This document shows positions 18,596 to 27,366 of a stretch of 64,000 nucleotides of DNA, in pieces. The DNA comes from Phenylobacterium zucineum HLK1. Its GTDB lineage: Bacteria > Pseudomonadota > Alphaproteobacteria > Caulobacterales > Caulobacteraceae. The stretch's first letter is position 1, and each line of letters begins with the position of its first letter. Location of the stretch: the NCBI RefSeq assembly GCF_000017265.1, contig NC_011144.1:3450001-3514000 (forward strand), given 5' to 3'. The notes under the pieces are model-generated. The model made no database searches. It had not been told where the DNA came from and saw nothing but the letters and a program-made list of their open reading frames with translations. Made by a program: the position numbers and the translations under genes.

Positions 18596-20134
18596 ATGAA
18601 CGCTCCCGCCAACATCGCTTCCGCCAAGACCGAAGCCGCCGCGGTGCTGGGACGCCTGGGCGTCGACCGCGCCCTGTGGACCGGCGGCCCCCGCGCCGTC
18701 CGCTCGCCCGTGACCGGGGAGATCATCGCCGACGTCCACGACACCCCGCTCGCCGCGGTGGCGCAGACCATCGAGACGGCGCACGAGGCCTTCCGCGCCT
18801 GGCGCAACGTGCCCGCGCCGCGGCGCGGCGAGCTGATCCGCCTGTTCGGCGAGGAACTGCGCGCGGCCAAGGCCGACCTCGCCGCCGTCGTCACCCTGGA
18901 AGCCGGCAAGATCACCTCCGAAGCCCTCGGCGAGGTCCAGGAGATGATCGACATCTGCGACTTCGCCGTCGGCCTGTCGCGCCAGCTCTATGGCCTGACC
19001 ATCGCCACCGAGCGTCCGGACCACCGGATGATGGAGACCTGGCACCCGCTGGGCGTCGTCGGGATCATCTCGGCCTTCAACTTCCCGGTCGCCGTGTGGT
19101 GCTGGAACTCGGCCCTGGCGCTGGTGTGCGGCGACCCCTGCGTCTGGAAGCCGTCGGAGAAGACCCCGTTGACGGCGCTCGCCACCCAGGCGGTGTTCGA
19201 ACGCGCCCTGGCCCGGTTCGGCGACGCCCCCAAGGGCCTCTCGGCCGTGATCCTCGGCGGCCGCGAAGTGGGCGAGGCGCTGGTGGACCACCCCAAGGTG
19301 CCGCTGGTGTCGGCCACCGGTTCGACGGCCATGGGCCGCGCCGTCGGCCCGCGCCTCGCGCAGCGGTTCGCCCGCGCGCTGCTGGAGCTGGGCGGCAACA
19401 ACGCGGCGATCATCGCGCCGACCGCTGACCTCGACCTCGCCCTGCGCGGCGTCGCCTTCGCGGCCATGGGGACGGCGGGCCAACGGTGCACGACGCTGCG
19501 GCGCCTGTTCGTCCACGAGAGCATCTACGACGGCTTCGTCGGCGCGCTGAAGGCGGCCTACGCCTCGGTGCCGGTGGGCGATCCGCGGCAGGCCGGCGTC
19601 CTGGTGGGCCCCCTTATCGACGCCGCCAGCTTCGACGGGATGCAGAAGTCCCTCGCCGACGCGCGCGCCGCGGGCGGCCAGGTGCAGGGGGGCGAGCGCG
19701 TGGAGATGGGCGAGGAGGCCTTCTACGTGCGTCCCGCGATCGTCGAGATGCCCGGCCAGACAGACGTCGTGAAGCGCGAGACCTTCGCGCCGATCCTCTA
19801 CGTCATGAAGTACAGGGACATCGAGGAGGCGATCGCCCTGCAGAACGACGTGCCCCAGGGTCTGTCGTCCTCGATCTTCACCAACGACATGCGCGAGGCC
19901 GAGCTCTTCATCTCGGCGCGCGGCTCGGACTGCGGCATCGCCAACGTCAACATCGGCCCCTCGGGCGCCGAGATCGGCGGGGCGTTCGGCGGCGAGAAGG
20001 AGACCGGCGGCGGGCGCGAGTCGGGTTCGGACGCCTGGAAGGCCTACATGCGCCGGGCGACCAACACCCTGAACTACGGCAAGACCCTGCCGCTGGCCCA
20101 GGGCGTCAGCTTCGAGATCAAGACGGCCCCTTAA
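18596..20134 (+). CDS. Aldehyde dehydrogenase, probable aminoadipate-semialdehyde dehydrogenase
   Basis: The 512-residue protein has ALDH landmarks: ISAFNFPVAVWCWN (cofactor region), SATGSTAMGRAVG, catalytic Glu in LLELGGNNA (about 264) and catalytic Cys in GTAGQRCTT (about 298). The C-terminal half has GPSGAEIGGAFGGEKETGGG, typical of the ALDH7/antiquitin-like group that oxidises aminoadipate semialdehyde to 2-aminoadipate. It follows the saccharopine-dehydrogenase-like gene by 3 nt and shares its divergent Lrp regulator. ALDH7 assignment is inference from motifs and context. Confidence 0.88.
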   Translation: MNAPANIASAKTEAAAVLGRLGVDRALWTGGPRAVRSPVTGEIIADVHDTPLAAVAQTIETAHEAFRAWRNVPAPRRGELIRLFGEELRAAKADLAAVVTLEAGKITSEALGEVQEMIDICDFAVGLSRQLYGLTIATERPDHRMMETWHPLGVVGIISAFNFPVAVWCWNSALALVCGDPCVWKPSEKTPLTALATQAVFERALARFGDAPKGLSAVILGGREVGEALVDHPKVPLVSATGSTAMGRAVGPRLAQRFARALLELGGNNAAIIAPTADLDLALRGVAFAAMGTAGQRCTTLRRLFVHESIYDGFVGALKAAYASVPVGDPRQAGVLVGPLIDAASFDGMQKSLADARAAGGQVQGGERVEMGEEAFYVRPAIVEMPGQTDVVKRETFAPILYVMKYRDIEEAIALQNDVPQGLSSSIFTNDMREAELFISARGSDCGIANVNIGPSGAEIGGAFGGEKETGGGRESGSDAWKAYMRRATNTLNYGKTLPLAQGVSFEIKTAP

Positions 20135-20211
20135 ACGGTCGTTTGCTTCGCGGGAGAGCGCTTGGCACAATCGCCGGCGTTCTTTCCCCGCGATTTCGAA
20201 AGCTGTTTCCT

Positions 20212-21162
20212 TTGACGATTGCTCCTGAGGCCGCCAACGCCGGCGGCGATCCCTTCGCCTCGGTCGACGCCCTGATCGAGCGCCTGGCGGGCGTGGGCTA
20301 CATCGCCTCGCGGCGCATCGCGACGGCGCTCTACATGGCCGTGAAGCTGCAGAAGCCGATCCTGGTCGAGGGTTCGGCCGGCGTCGGCAAGACCGAACTC
20401 GCCCTCTCGACGGCGACCATGCTGGGCCAGCCGCTGATCCGGATGCAGTGCTACGAGGGCCTCGACGAGTCCAAGGCCCTGTACGAGTGGAAGTACGGCA
20501 AGCAGCTCCTCTACACCCAGATCCTGAAGGACCGGATGGGCGAGGCGCTGGCCGACGCGAGCTCGATGGACGCGGCGATGGACCGCCTCCACGGCATGGG
20601 TGACCTGTTCTTCTCCGAGCCGTTCCTGGAGCCGCGGCCGCTGATGAAGGCGCTGCAGCAGGACGACGGCTGCGTGCTGCTGATCGACGAGGTCGACAAG
20701 TCCGACGAGGCCTTCGAGGCCTTCCTGCTGGAGGTGCTCTCGGCCTACCAGGTCTCGGTGCCGGAACTGGGCGTCCTGAAGGCCAAGGTCCCGCCGCTGG
20801 TGTTCCTGACCTCCAACAACGTCCGCGACCTGGGCGATGCGCTGAAGCGCCGCTGCATCCACCTGCACATCCCCCTCCCCGAGGCCTCGCTCGAGGAGAA
20901 GATCGTCGCCAGCCGCGTGCCCGGCATCGAGGCGAAGCTGACCCGCGAGCTGGTGGCCTTCGTCCAGTCGCTGCGGACGATGGACCTGCGCAAGTCGCCG
21001 TCGATCTCGGAGACGGTGGACTGGGCCCGGGCGCTGGTGCTCCTGCACGCGGACAGCCTGAGCGCCGAGGTGGTGCGGGACACGCTCAACGTCATCCTGA
21101 AGTTCGAGCAGGACATCGCCGCGGTCGAGCCGCAGGTGGTGGAGCTGCTCCACCGGCGGTGA
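20212..21162 (+). CDS. MoxR-family AAA+ ATPase (CoxD type)
   Basis: The 316-residue protein has Walker A EGSAGVGKTEL (54-64), Walker B CVLLIDEVDKSDEAF, sensor-1 VFLTSNN and an arginine-finger region LKRRC. MoxR ATPases pair with VWA proteins and act as chaperones that insert cofactors or assemble complexes. The start is best placed at TTG 20212, just before TIAPEAA; the frame is open upstream as a shadow of the aldehyde dehydrogenase and no good ribosome site is seen, so the start is uncertain. The stop overlaps the start of the VWA gene (TGATG). Confidence 0.87.
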   Translation: MTIAPEAANAGGDPFASVDALIERLAGVGYIASRRIATALYMAVKLQKPILVEGSAGVGKTELALSTATMLGQPLIRMQCYEGLDESKALYEWKYGKQLLYTQILKDRMGEALADASSMDAAMDRLHGMGDLFFSEPFLEPRPLMKALQQDDGCVLLIDEVDKSDEAFEAFLLEVLSAYQVSVPELGVLKAKVPPLVFLTSNNVRDLGDALKRRCIHLHIPLPEASLEEKIVASRVPGIEAKLTRELVAFVQSLRTMDLRKSPSISETVDWARALVLLHADSLSAEVVRDTLNVILKFEQDIAAVEPQVVELLHRR

Positions 21163-22511
21163 TGCAGCACACCCTGGAGCAGTTCTTCCGGGCGCTCCGG
21201 GCCGCCGACGTACGCGTCTCGCCGGCCGAGGCGATCGACGCCTCGCGGGCGGCGGCCGTCGTGGGCTACGCCGACCGCACGCTGTTCAAGGACGCCCTGT
21301 GCGCGACCCTGGCCAAGTCGGCCGAGGAGGTCGAACGGTTCGACGCCACGTTCGAGGCGTTCTTCGCCCGCGACGCGGGACAGGCGCCCGAGCCGGGCGG
21401 CGAGCTCTCGCCGGCCGAGGCCGAGCAGACGGCCGACAGTCCCCTGGCCCAGGCGCTGCTGGAGGGCGACGCCGCCGCGATCCAGCAGTCGATGGAGGAG
21501 GCCGCCGCCCGCGCCGGCGTCGCCGAGATCCGCATGACGACCCAGCGCAGCCGGATGACGCGCCGGCTGCTGGAGGAGATGGGCCTGGAGGAGATCGAGC
21601 AGATCATCGCCCGCGCCCGCCGCCTGCCCGAGGGGGACGGCGAGGGCCTCGCCGAGCGCCTGGAGGCCGGCCGCCGGGCCCTGTTTGACCAGGCCAGGAG
21701 CTACGTCCAGCGTCAGCACGACCTCTATGCCGCGAACTCGGCGCGGGAGCTGCGCGAGGAGCGGCTGGCGCGCAAGCAGATCAACGCCGACGGCGGGCTC
21801 GATCCCGTGGACTACCGGCTGATGCAGCAGCTCGTCCGGCGCATGGCCAAGCGGCTGGCGGCCAAGTACGCCCGCCGCCGCCGCGTCGCCCAGCGCGGAC
21901 ACCTGGACGTGCGCAAGACGCTGCGGCGCTCCACGGCCTACGGCGGCGTGCCCTTCGAGGTGGCCTGGAAGGTCAAGAAGGTCGAAAAGCCGTCGATCGT
22001 GGTGATCGTCGATGTCTCGAAGTCGGTCGCCGCCGCCGCCCAGTTCCTGCTGACCTTCCTCTACTCCCTGAACGAGGTGGTGGAGCGGCTGGACGCCTTC
22101 GCGTTCTCCGGGCGGCTGATCCCGGTGGGCGACATCCTGGACGAGAACAGCGTCGAAGGCGCGATCCTCGAGGTGCTGCAGGAGATCGGCTTCCAGTCCA
22201 CCGACTACGGCCAGGCGCTGGCCGACTTCTGCGACGCGCACCTCTCCAGCCTCGACCGCAAGACCACGGTGATCGTCCTGGGCGACGGCCGGTCGAACTA
22301 CGCCGACCCGCGGCTGGACCTGATGAAGCAGATCCATGACCGCAGCCGGGCGGTGATCTGGCTGAACCCCGAGCCCGAGAGCTACTGGGGCCAGGGCGAC
22401 AGCGTGATGGACCGCTACGCCCGCTTCTGCCACGTGGCCAAGCAGTGCGGGACCCTGCAGCAGCTGGAGCGCGTCATCGACGACGTGCTCAGGAGCTATG
22501 TGCCCCATTGA
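21162..22511 (+). CDS. CoxE-type VWA domain protein
   Basis: The 449-residue protein has a long charged N-terminal half and a C-terminal von Willebrand A domain with MIDAS motif DVSKS near residue 283 and GDGRSNYADPR further on. This is the CoxE form. In carboxydotrophs CoxD (MoxR) and CoxE mature the active site of a molybdenum hydroxylase; elsewhere such pairs have other clients. Here it is coupled to the MoxR gene, and a molybdenum hydroxylase lies 5 kb away. Its 3' end overlaps the convergent MFS gene by 23 nt. Confidence 0.87.
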   Translation: MQHTLEQFFRALRAADVRVSPAEAIDASRAAAVVGYADRTLFKDALCATLAKSAEEVERFDATFEAFFARDAGQAPEPGGELSPAEAEQTADSPLAQALLEGDAAAIQQSMEEAAARAGVAEIRMTTQRSRMTRRLLEEMGLEEIEQIIARARRLPEGDGEGLAERLEAGRRALFDQARSYVQRQHDLYAANSARELREERLARKQINADGGLDPVDYRLMQQLVRRMAKRLAAKYARRRRVAQRGHLDVRKTLRRSTAYGGVPFEVAWKVKKVEKPSIVVIVDVSKSVAAAAQFLLTFLYSLNEVVERLDAFAFSGRLIPVGDILDENSVEGAILEVLQEIGFQSTDYGQALADFCDAHLSSLDRKTTVIVLGDGRSNYADPRLDLMKQIHDRSRAVIWLNPEPESYWGQGDSVMDRYARFCHVAKQCGTLQQLERVIDDVLRSYVPH

Positions 22512-23925
22512 GGGCGGCCGCGATCTCGGCGTGCCGGCGCCGGGAGATGTCGTAGCCCAGCAGGATGGCCATCCCGACCAGCACCAGGATCGCCGGCACG
22601 AGCGTCCAGGAGAACACCACCCGCTGGAGCAGCGGCTCGGGCAGAACGGCGCCCACCTGCCGGCCCACATCCTTGGGGAAGCGGATCAGGTCCAGGGCGA
22701 ACCCCGAGATCAGCACCCCGACGCCGGTCGCGCCCTTGAACGCGAAGCCCAGCCCCGCGAAGTAGAGCCCCTCGCGCGGGCGGCCGAACAGATGGTGATG
22801 CTCGTCCGCGGCGTCGGCCATCATCGAGTAGTAGGCGATGGCGCAGATGCCGGCGCCGACCCCGGCCAGGGCGACCAGGACCGCGATCGGCGCCTCGGCG
22901 GCCTGGCCCGCGGGCATGAAGGTCTGGGTGATCCGCGGCACGCCCAGCAGCAGCCAGGCCAGCACGACCAGCGCCATGCCGATCAGGACCGTCGTGCGCT
23001 TCTCCAGACGGCGGCCGATCAGCGGCGTCAGCGGCACGCCCGCGAACATGCCGCCCAGGAAGGCGAAGGTGACGTCCCGGATCATCTCGGGCTGCAGGCG
23101 CCAGACGAAGACGTAGGCGTGGCTGTTGAAGGCGCCGTTCACCCCGACGGCCGCGTAGCAGACGGCCGCCGAGAGGAAGAGGGTCCGGAACGAGCGGTTG
23201 CGGAAGATCTCGACCACCTCGCCCGGCAGGCGGCGCAGGAGATGGATCGGCACCGCGGGGACCGATTTAAGGCCGGCCGCGAAGCGCAGCACCCCCACCC
23301 CGCAGACCAGGGAGCAGACCAGCATCAGCGCGCCCGCCGACCAGCCGAAGCCGGGGTAGCGTTCGGGCTTCTGCAGGCCGCCCTCGCCCTGGAAGAACAG
23401 GGAATAGGCCAGCCCCGTCACCACCACCGCGGCCAGGACGGCGAAGATGGTGCGCCAGGCGACCACGGCGTTGCGCTCGTGGTAGTCGCCGGACAGCTCC
23501 GCGCCCAGGGCGACGTAGGGGACGTGGAACATCGAGACGAAGCTGCGCACCGCCACCGAGGTGACGGCGAGCCAGGCGAACAGCACCGGCTGGGATGCGC
23601 CCGGCGGCGGGCTGAACAGCAGTCCGACGGAGATCGCGATGAGCGGCGCCGCCACGAGCATCAGCGGCACGCGCCGGCCGAGGCGCGAGCGGATGTTGTC
23701 GGACCAGGAGCCAAAGAACGGATCGACTCCGGCGTCGGCCACGAGGCCGATGAACACCGCCGCTCCGACCAGGCTGCCGGGCAGGCCCAGCACTGCGGTG
23801 TAGTAGAAGAAGACGAACCCGGAGGCGGCGGTCCAGGCGGAGTCCGCGACGGCCCCCAGACCGTAGGAGAGCTTTACGCCGAACGGCGGCTTCAGCTGCG
23901 GCTCGGGCGGCGTGGCTTCGGTCAA
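22489..23925 (-). CDS. MFS transporter of the GPH (melibiose-carrier-like) family
   Basis: The 478-residue membrane protein has about 12 hydrophobic segments and the MFS_2/GPH patterns: KLSYGLGAVADSAW at the N terminus, DAGVDPFFGSWSDN after segment 2 and RSRLGRRVPLML. The GPH family moves sugars or other small organic solutes with a cation. Substrate is unknown. It lies 43 nt downstream of the acyl-CoA carboxylase gene on the same strand and may be read with it. Its 3' end overlaps the coxE-like gene. Confidence 0.87.
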   Translation of the reverse strand: MTEATPPEPQLKPPFGVKLSYGLGAVADSAWTAASGFVFFYYTAVLGLPGSLVGAAVFIGLVADAGVDPFFGSWSDNIRSRLGRRVPLMLVAAPLIAISVGLLFSPPPGASQPVLFAWLAVTSVAVRSFVSMFHVPYVALGAELSGDYHERNAVVAWRTIFAVLAAVVVTGLAYSLFFQGEGGLQKPERYPGFGWSAGALMLVCSLVCGVGVLRFAAGLKSVPAVPIHLLRRLPGEVVEIFRNRSFRTLFLSAAVCYAAVGVNGAFNSHAYVFVWRLQPEMIRDVTFAFLGGMFAGVPLTPLIGRRLEKRTTVLIGMALVVLAWLLLGVPRITQTFMPAGQAAEAPIAVLVALAGVGAGICAIAYYSMMADAADEHHHLFGRPREGLYFAGLGFAFKGATGVGVLISGFALDLIRFPKDVGRQVGAVLPEPLLQRVVFSWTLVPAILVLVGMAILLGYDISRRRHAEIAAALNGAHSS

Positions 23926-23968
23926 ACGGGCTCCTCCCCCGGGACGCTAGACGGGCGCGCGTTCGGCG

Positions 23969-26900
23969 TCACCAGACATCCACGAAGGGCCGCTTCTTGC
24001 CCGCCGCGCGCTGCGGGACCGGGCAGGCCTTGAGGCCCCGCACCAGCCAGGCCCGGGTCTGCGCCGGATCGATGACCGCGTCGATCTCCACCACCGAGGC
24101 CACCGACAGCGCCTTGCCGTTCTCGTACATCTTGCCGACCAGCTTCTCGAACAGCGCCTGACGCGCCACCGGATCGGCCTCGGCCTCCAGCTCCTTGCGG
24201 TAGCCGAGGCGCACGGCGCCCTCCAGGCCCATGGGCCCGAACTCGGCGGTGGGCCAGGCGATGGTCATGGCGGGGGCCGAGAAGTCGCCGCCGGCCATCG
24301 CCTGGGCGCCCAGGCCGTAGCCCTTGCGCAGCACCACCGTGAACAGCGGCACGGTCAGGCTGGTGGCGGTGACGAACAGGCGCGAGCCGCGGCGCACGGC
24401 GGCGGTCGTCTCGCTCTGCGGGCCCACCATGAAGCCGGGTGTGTCGCAGAGCGACAGCACGGGCGTGTCGAAGGCGTCGCACAGCTGCAGGAACCTGGCG
24501 CCCTTCTCCGCGCCCTCGGAATCGATGGCGCCGCCCAGATGGCGGGGATCGTTGGCGATCAGGCCCAGGGGCCGGCCCTCGACCCGCAGGAAGCCGGTGA
24601 TCATCCCCTTTCCGTAGCCGCCGCGCAGCTCCAGCCAGGTCCCGGCGTCGGCCAGGGTGCGGATCACCTCGCGCACGTCGTAGGCGCGGACCCGGTTCTC
24701 GGGGATCAGGTGGCGCAGGCGCCGCTGGTCCTCGCAGGTCCAGTCGCGAACGGGCCCCTGGAAGACGCCGAGGATCTGTTTGGCCGCCGCGGTGGCGGCC
24801 GCCTCGTCCTCGACCAGCAGGTCGACGGCGCCGTTGGCGTAGAGCACGTCCGAGGGGCCGATCTCGTCCGGGGTGAAGACCCCCAGGCCGCCGCCCTCGA
24901 TCATCGCCGGACCGCCGAGGCCGATGTTCGAGTAGCGCGTGGCGATGGTCACGTCCGCGCAGCCGAAAAAGACCGCGTTGCCGGCGAAGCAGCGCCCCGA
25001 GTTGATGGCGATGCGCGGGGCGAGACCCGAGAGGCGGGCGAAGGTGGTGAAGCTGGTGGTGTCCAGGGACGAGGCCGAGAGCTGGCCGCCGTCGACGTCC
25101 CCGGGCCGGCCGCCGCCGCCTTCGGTGTACCAGACGATCGGCGCCTTCCAGTGCTCGGCGAATTCCAGGATCCGGTCGGTCTTCTTGTGGTTGAAGTGGC
25201 CCTGCGTGCCCGCCAGCACCGTGAAGTCGTAGGCCAGCCCCACGCAGCGGGCGCGGTCCTCGTCGAACAGGTCGCCGTTCACCGATCCCACCCCCGTGAC
25301 AATGCCGTCGGCCGGGGTGTTGGCGCGCAGGTCCTCCAGGCTGCGGCGGCGGCGCTGGGCCGCGACGGCCAGGGCGCCGAACTCGCTGAAGCTGCCGGGG
25401 TCGAACAGGTCGGCGAGGTTCTCGCGCGCGGTCCGCTGGCCGGTCCGCCGCCGCTTGGCGATCGCCTCGGGCCGCGCCTCGTCCAGGGTCAGGCGATGGC
25501 GTTCGATCACCTCGGCCAGGTCGGGGCGGATGGCGTCCAGGTCGACGGCCGCCTCGGCTTCTCCGCCCGCCCCGGCGCCGCCGGTCTCCTCGACGAAGGC
25601 CAGCGGGTCGCCCTCGAAGACCGTCTCGCCCGGCTGGACGGCCAGGGCGCGCACCACGCCCGAGGCCCTGGCCTCGACCACGTGCTCCATCTTCATGGCC
25701 TCGAGGACCAGCAGCGTCTGGCCCGCGCGGACGGGCTCGCCGGCATGGGCGGTCACGTTGATCACGGTGCCCTGAAGCGGCGCGCGCACGGCGGTGGTCC
25801 CCGGCGGCCCCTCGGCCTCGCGACGGGCCGCGGGCGCGGCGCCCTGGGCGGCGGCGTCGAAGTAGAGCCTGGGGTGCGCCTCCGGCTCGCCGGCCAGCTC
25901 GCCCATGTGCGCCTCGATGAAGCGGGTGTGGACCTCGCCCGCCACGACGGCGGGATGGGCCAGCAGGTTCTGCAGGAAGGCGATGTTGGTCTCGGCGCCC
26001 TCGATCCGGAACTCCGACAGCGCCCGGTACGCCTTGGCCACGGCGCGGGAGAGGCCGCCGGCGCCGGCATGGACGATCAGCTTGGCCAGCAGGCTGTCGA
26101 ACCGGGCCGAGGTGGCGTAGCCCGCATAGCCGAAGCCGTCCACGCGCACGCCGGGTCCGGACGGCGGCTCGAACACCGCCAGCACCCCGCCGGCCGGCCG
26201 GGCCGAGCCATCGGGCGCCATGGTCTCCAGGTTCACCCGGACCTGCACGGCGTGGCCGCGGGGCTGCGGCGCGCGCTCCTGGCTGAGCGCCAGGTCGTGC
26301 AGGGTGCGCCCGGCGGCGAGCTGGAGCTGCAGGCGCACGAGGTCGAGCCCGGTCACCTCCTCGGTGACGGTGTGCTCCACCTGCAGGCGGGCGTTGGCCT
26401 CGATAAAGACCGCCTCGTCGCCGTCCACCAGGAACTCGATCGTGCCGAGGCCGCGGTAACCAGCCGCCTGGGCCAGGGCGACCGCATGGGCGAACAGCCG
26501 CTCGCGTAGTTCGGCGGGCAGCATGTCGGCGGGAGCGATCTCCACCAGCTTCTGGCGCTGGCGCTGCAGCGAGCATTCGCGGTCGAACAGGTGGACCACG
26601 CTGCGGCCGTCGCCGACGACCTGCACCTCCACGTGCCGGGCGTGGGGCAGGAAGCGCTCGACGTAGAGCCGTTCGTCCCCGAAGGCGGCCTTGGCCTCGG
26701 AGGCGCAGCGCTCGAAGGCCTGGGCGAGCTCGTCGTCCGTCGTCGCCGGGCGCATGCCACGGCCGCCGCCGCCGGCCACGGCCTTGACCATCACCGCGCC
26801 ATGCTCGGCCAGGAACGCCCGCGCCTCTTCCAGCGTCGTGGGCCCCTCGGTCCCCGGCAGGACCGGAACGCCGCACGAGGTCGCCAGCGCCCGCGCGCGG

Positions 26901-27244
26901 GCCTTGTCGCCGAACAGCTCCAGGGTCTCGGGCGCCGGGCCGACGAACGCCAGCCCGGCCTCGGCGCAGGCGCGCGCGAGGGCGGGGTTCTCGGCGAGGA
27001 AGCCGTAGCCGGGGTGGATCGCATCGCAAGCCGCCGTCCTCGCGGCCTGCACCACCTGGGCGATGTCGAGGTAGGCCGCCGGTCCCGACCCGGGCAGCGG
27101 CACGGCGGCGTCGGCGCGCTTGACGTGCAGCGAGGCCGCGTCGTCCTCGGAGAAGACCGCCACGCTCTCGATCCCCATCTCGGCGGCGGTGCGCGCGATC
27201 CGGACGGCGATCTCGCCGCGGTTGGCGATCAGCAGCTTCTTCAC
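23969..27244 (-). CDS. Single-chain acyl-CoA carboxylase (biotin carboxylase, BCCP and carboxyltransferase fused)
   Basis: The 1091-residue protein carries a whole carboxylase: biotin carboxylase (1 to about 450, ATP-grasp loop KAVAGGGGRGM, FIEANARLQVEHTVTEEV), biotinyl domain with LEAMKMEH and Lys about 518, then a carboxyltransferase (about 590-1070, GYGKGMITGFLRVEGRPLG, DTPGFMVG). These steps usually sit on two or more chains. Single-chain forms are known as long-chain or promiscuous acyl-CoA carboxylases in some bacteria. Substrate may be acetyl-, propionyl- or longer acyl-CoA. Start ATG 27244 has the canonical MKKLLIANRGEIAVRI; a candidate operator lies 13-28 nt upstream. Confidence 0.93.
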   Translation of the reverse strand: MKKLLIANRGEIAVRIARTAAEMGIESVAVFSEDDAASLHVKRADAAVPLPGSGPAAYLDIAQVVQAARTAACDAIHPGYGFLAENPALARACAEAGLAFVGPAPETLELFGDKARARALATSCGVPVLPGTEGPTTLEEARAFLAEHGAVMVKAVAGGGGRGMRPATTDDELAQAFERCASEAKAAFGDERLYVERFLPHARHVEVQVVGDGRSVVHLFDRECSLQRQRQKLVEIAPADMLPAELRERLFAHAVALAQAAGYRGLGTIEFLVDGDEAVFIEANARLQVEHTVTEEVTGLDLVRLQLQLAAGRTLHDLALSQERAPQPRGHAVQVRVNLETMAPDGSARPAGGVLAVFEPPSGPGVRVDGFGYAGYATSARFDSLLAKLIVHAGAGGLSRAVAKAYRALSEFRIEGAETNIAFLQNLLAHPAVVAGEVHTRFIEAHMGELAGEPEAHPRLYFDAAAQGAAPAARREAEGPPGTTAVRAPLQGTVINVTAHAGEPVRAGQTLLVLEAMKMEHVVEARASGVVRALAVQPGETVFEGDPLAFVEETGGAGAGGEAEAAVDLDAIRPDLAEVIERHRLTLDEARPEAIAKRRRTGQRTARENLADLFDPGSFSEFGALAVAAQRRRRSLEDLRANTPADGIVTGVGSVNGDLFDEDRARCVGLAYDFTVLAGTQGHFNHKKTDRILEFAEHWKAPIVWYTEGGGGRPGDVDGGQLSASSLDTTSFTTFARLSGLAPRIAINSGRCFAGNAVFFGCADVTIATRYSNIGLGGPAMIEGGGLGVFTPDEIGPSDVLYANGAVDLLVEDEAAATAAAKQILGVFQGPVRDWTCEDQRRLRHLIPENRVRAYDVREVIRTLADAGTWLELRGGYGKGMITGFLRVEGRPLGLIANDPRHLGGAIDSEGAEKGARFLQLCDAFDTPVLSLCDTPGFMVGPQSETTAAVRRGSRLFVTATSLTVPLFTVVLRKGYGLGAQAMAGGDFSAPAMTIAWPTAEFGPMGLEGAVRLGYRKELEAEADPVARQALFEKLVGKMYENGKALSVASVVEIDAVIDPAQTRAWLVRGLKACPVPQRAAGKKRPFVDVW

Positions 27245-27256
27245 GGACGCGTCCCC

Positions 27257-27272
27257 TCAAACACTTGTTGGG
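27257..27272. promoter_or_regulatory. Candidate operator TCAAACACTTGTTGGG upstream of the carboxylase
   Basis: This 16 nt imperfect inverted repeat (TCAAAC / GTTGGG around ACTT) starts 13 nt before the carboxylase start. It resembles the perfect palindrome TCAAAC-AAGC-GTTTGA at 43562-43577 before an SDR gene and the half-site at 42328-42337. The match suggests one TetR-like repressor for several acyl-CoA genes; the regulator is not in the window. Confidence 0.4.
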
Positions 27273-27320
27273 AACGCATCATGCCGAGACGTCGCGGCCC
27301 GCCAAGAGCTTTCGCACACG

Positions 27321-27360
27321 CTCTCCTTTCCTCCGGGCGAAGCCCGAGAGGGAGAGGAGG
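27321..27360. repeat. Degenerate copy of the C-rich/GGGCGAAGCCC repeat
   Basis: The sequence runs CTCTCC, then CGGGC-GAA-GCCCG (5 bp hairpin at 27334-27346) and GGGAGAGG. It shares the CTCTCC arm and GGCGAAGC core with the repeat at 14460-14518. It sits between the iorB-like stop and the carboxylase start and could end transcription of the former. Confidence 0.4.
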
Positions 27361-27366
27361 CGCGCC

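Noticed and set aside
17365..20170. Upstream extension of the Lrp frame, over 900 codons
   Set aside because: Only the last 141 residues are Lrp; the rest is antisense to the dehydrogenase and aldehyde dehydrogenase genes.
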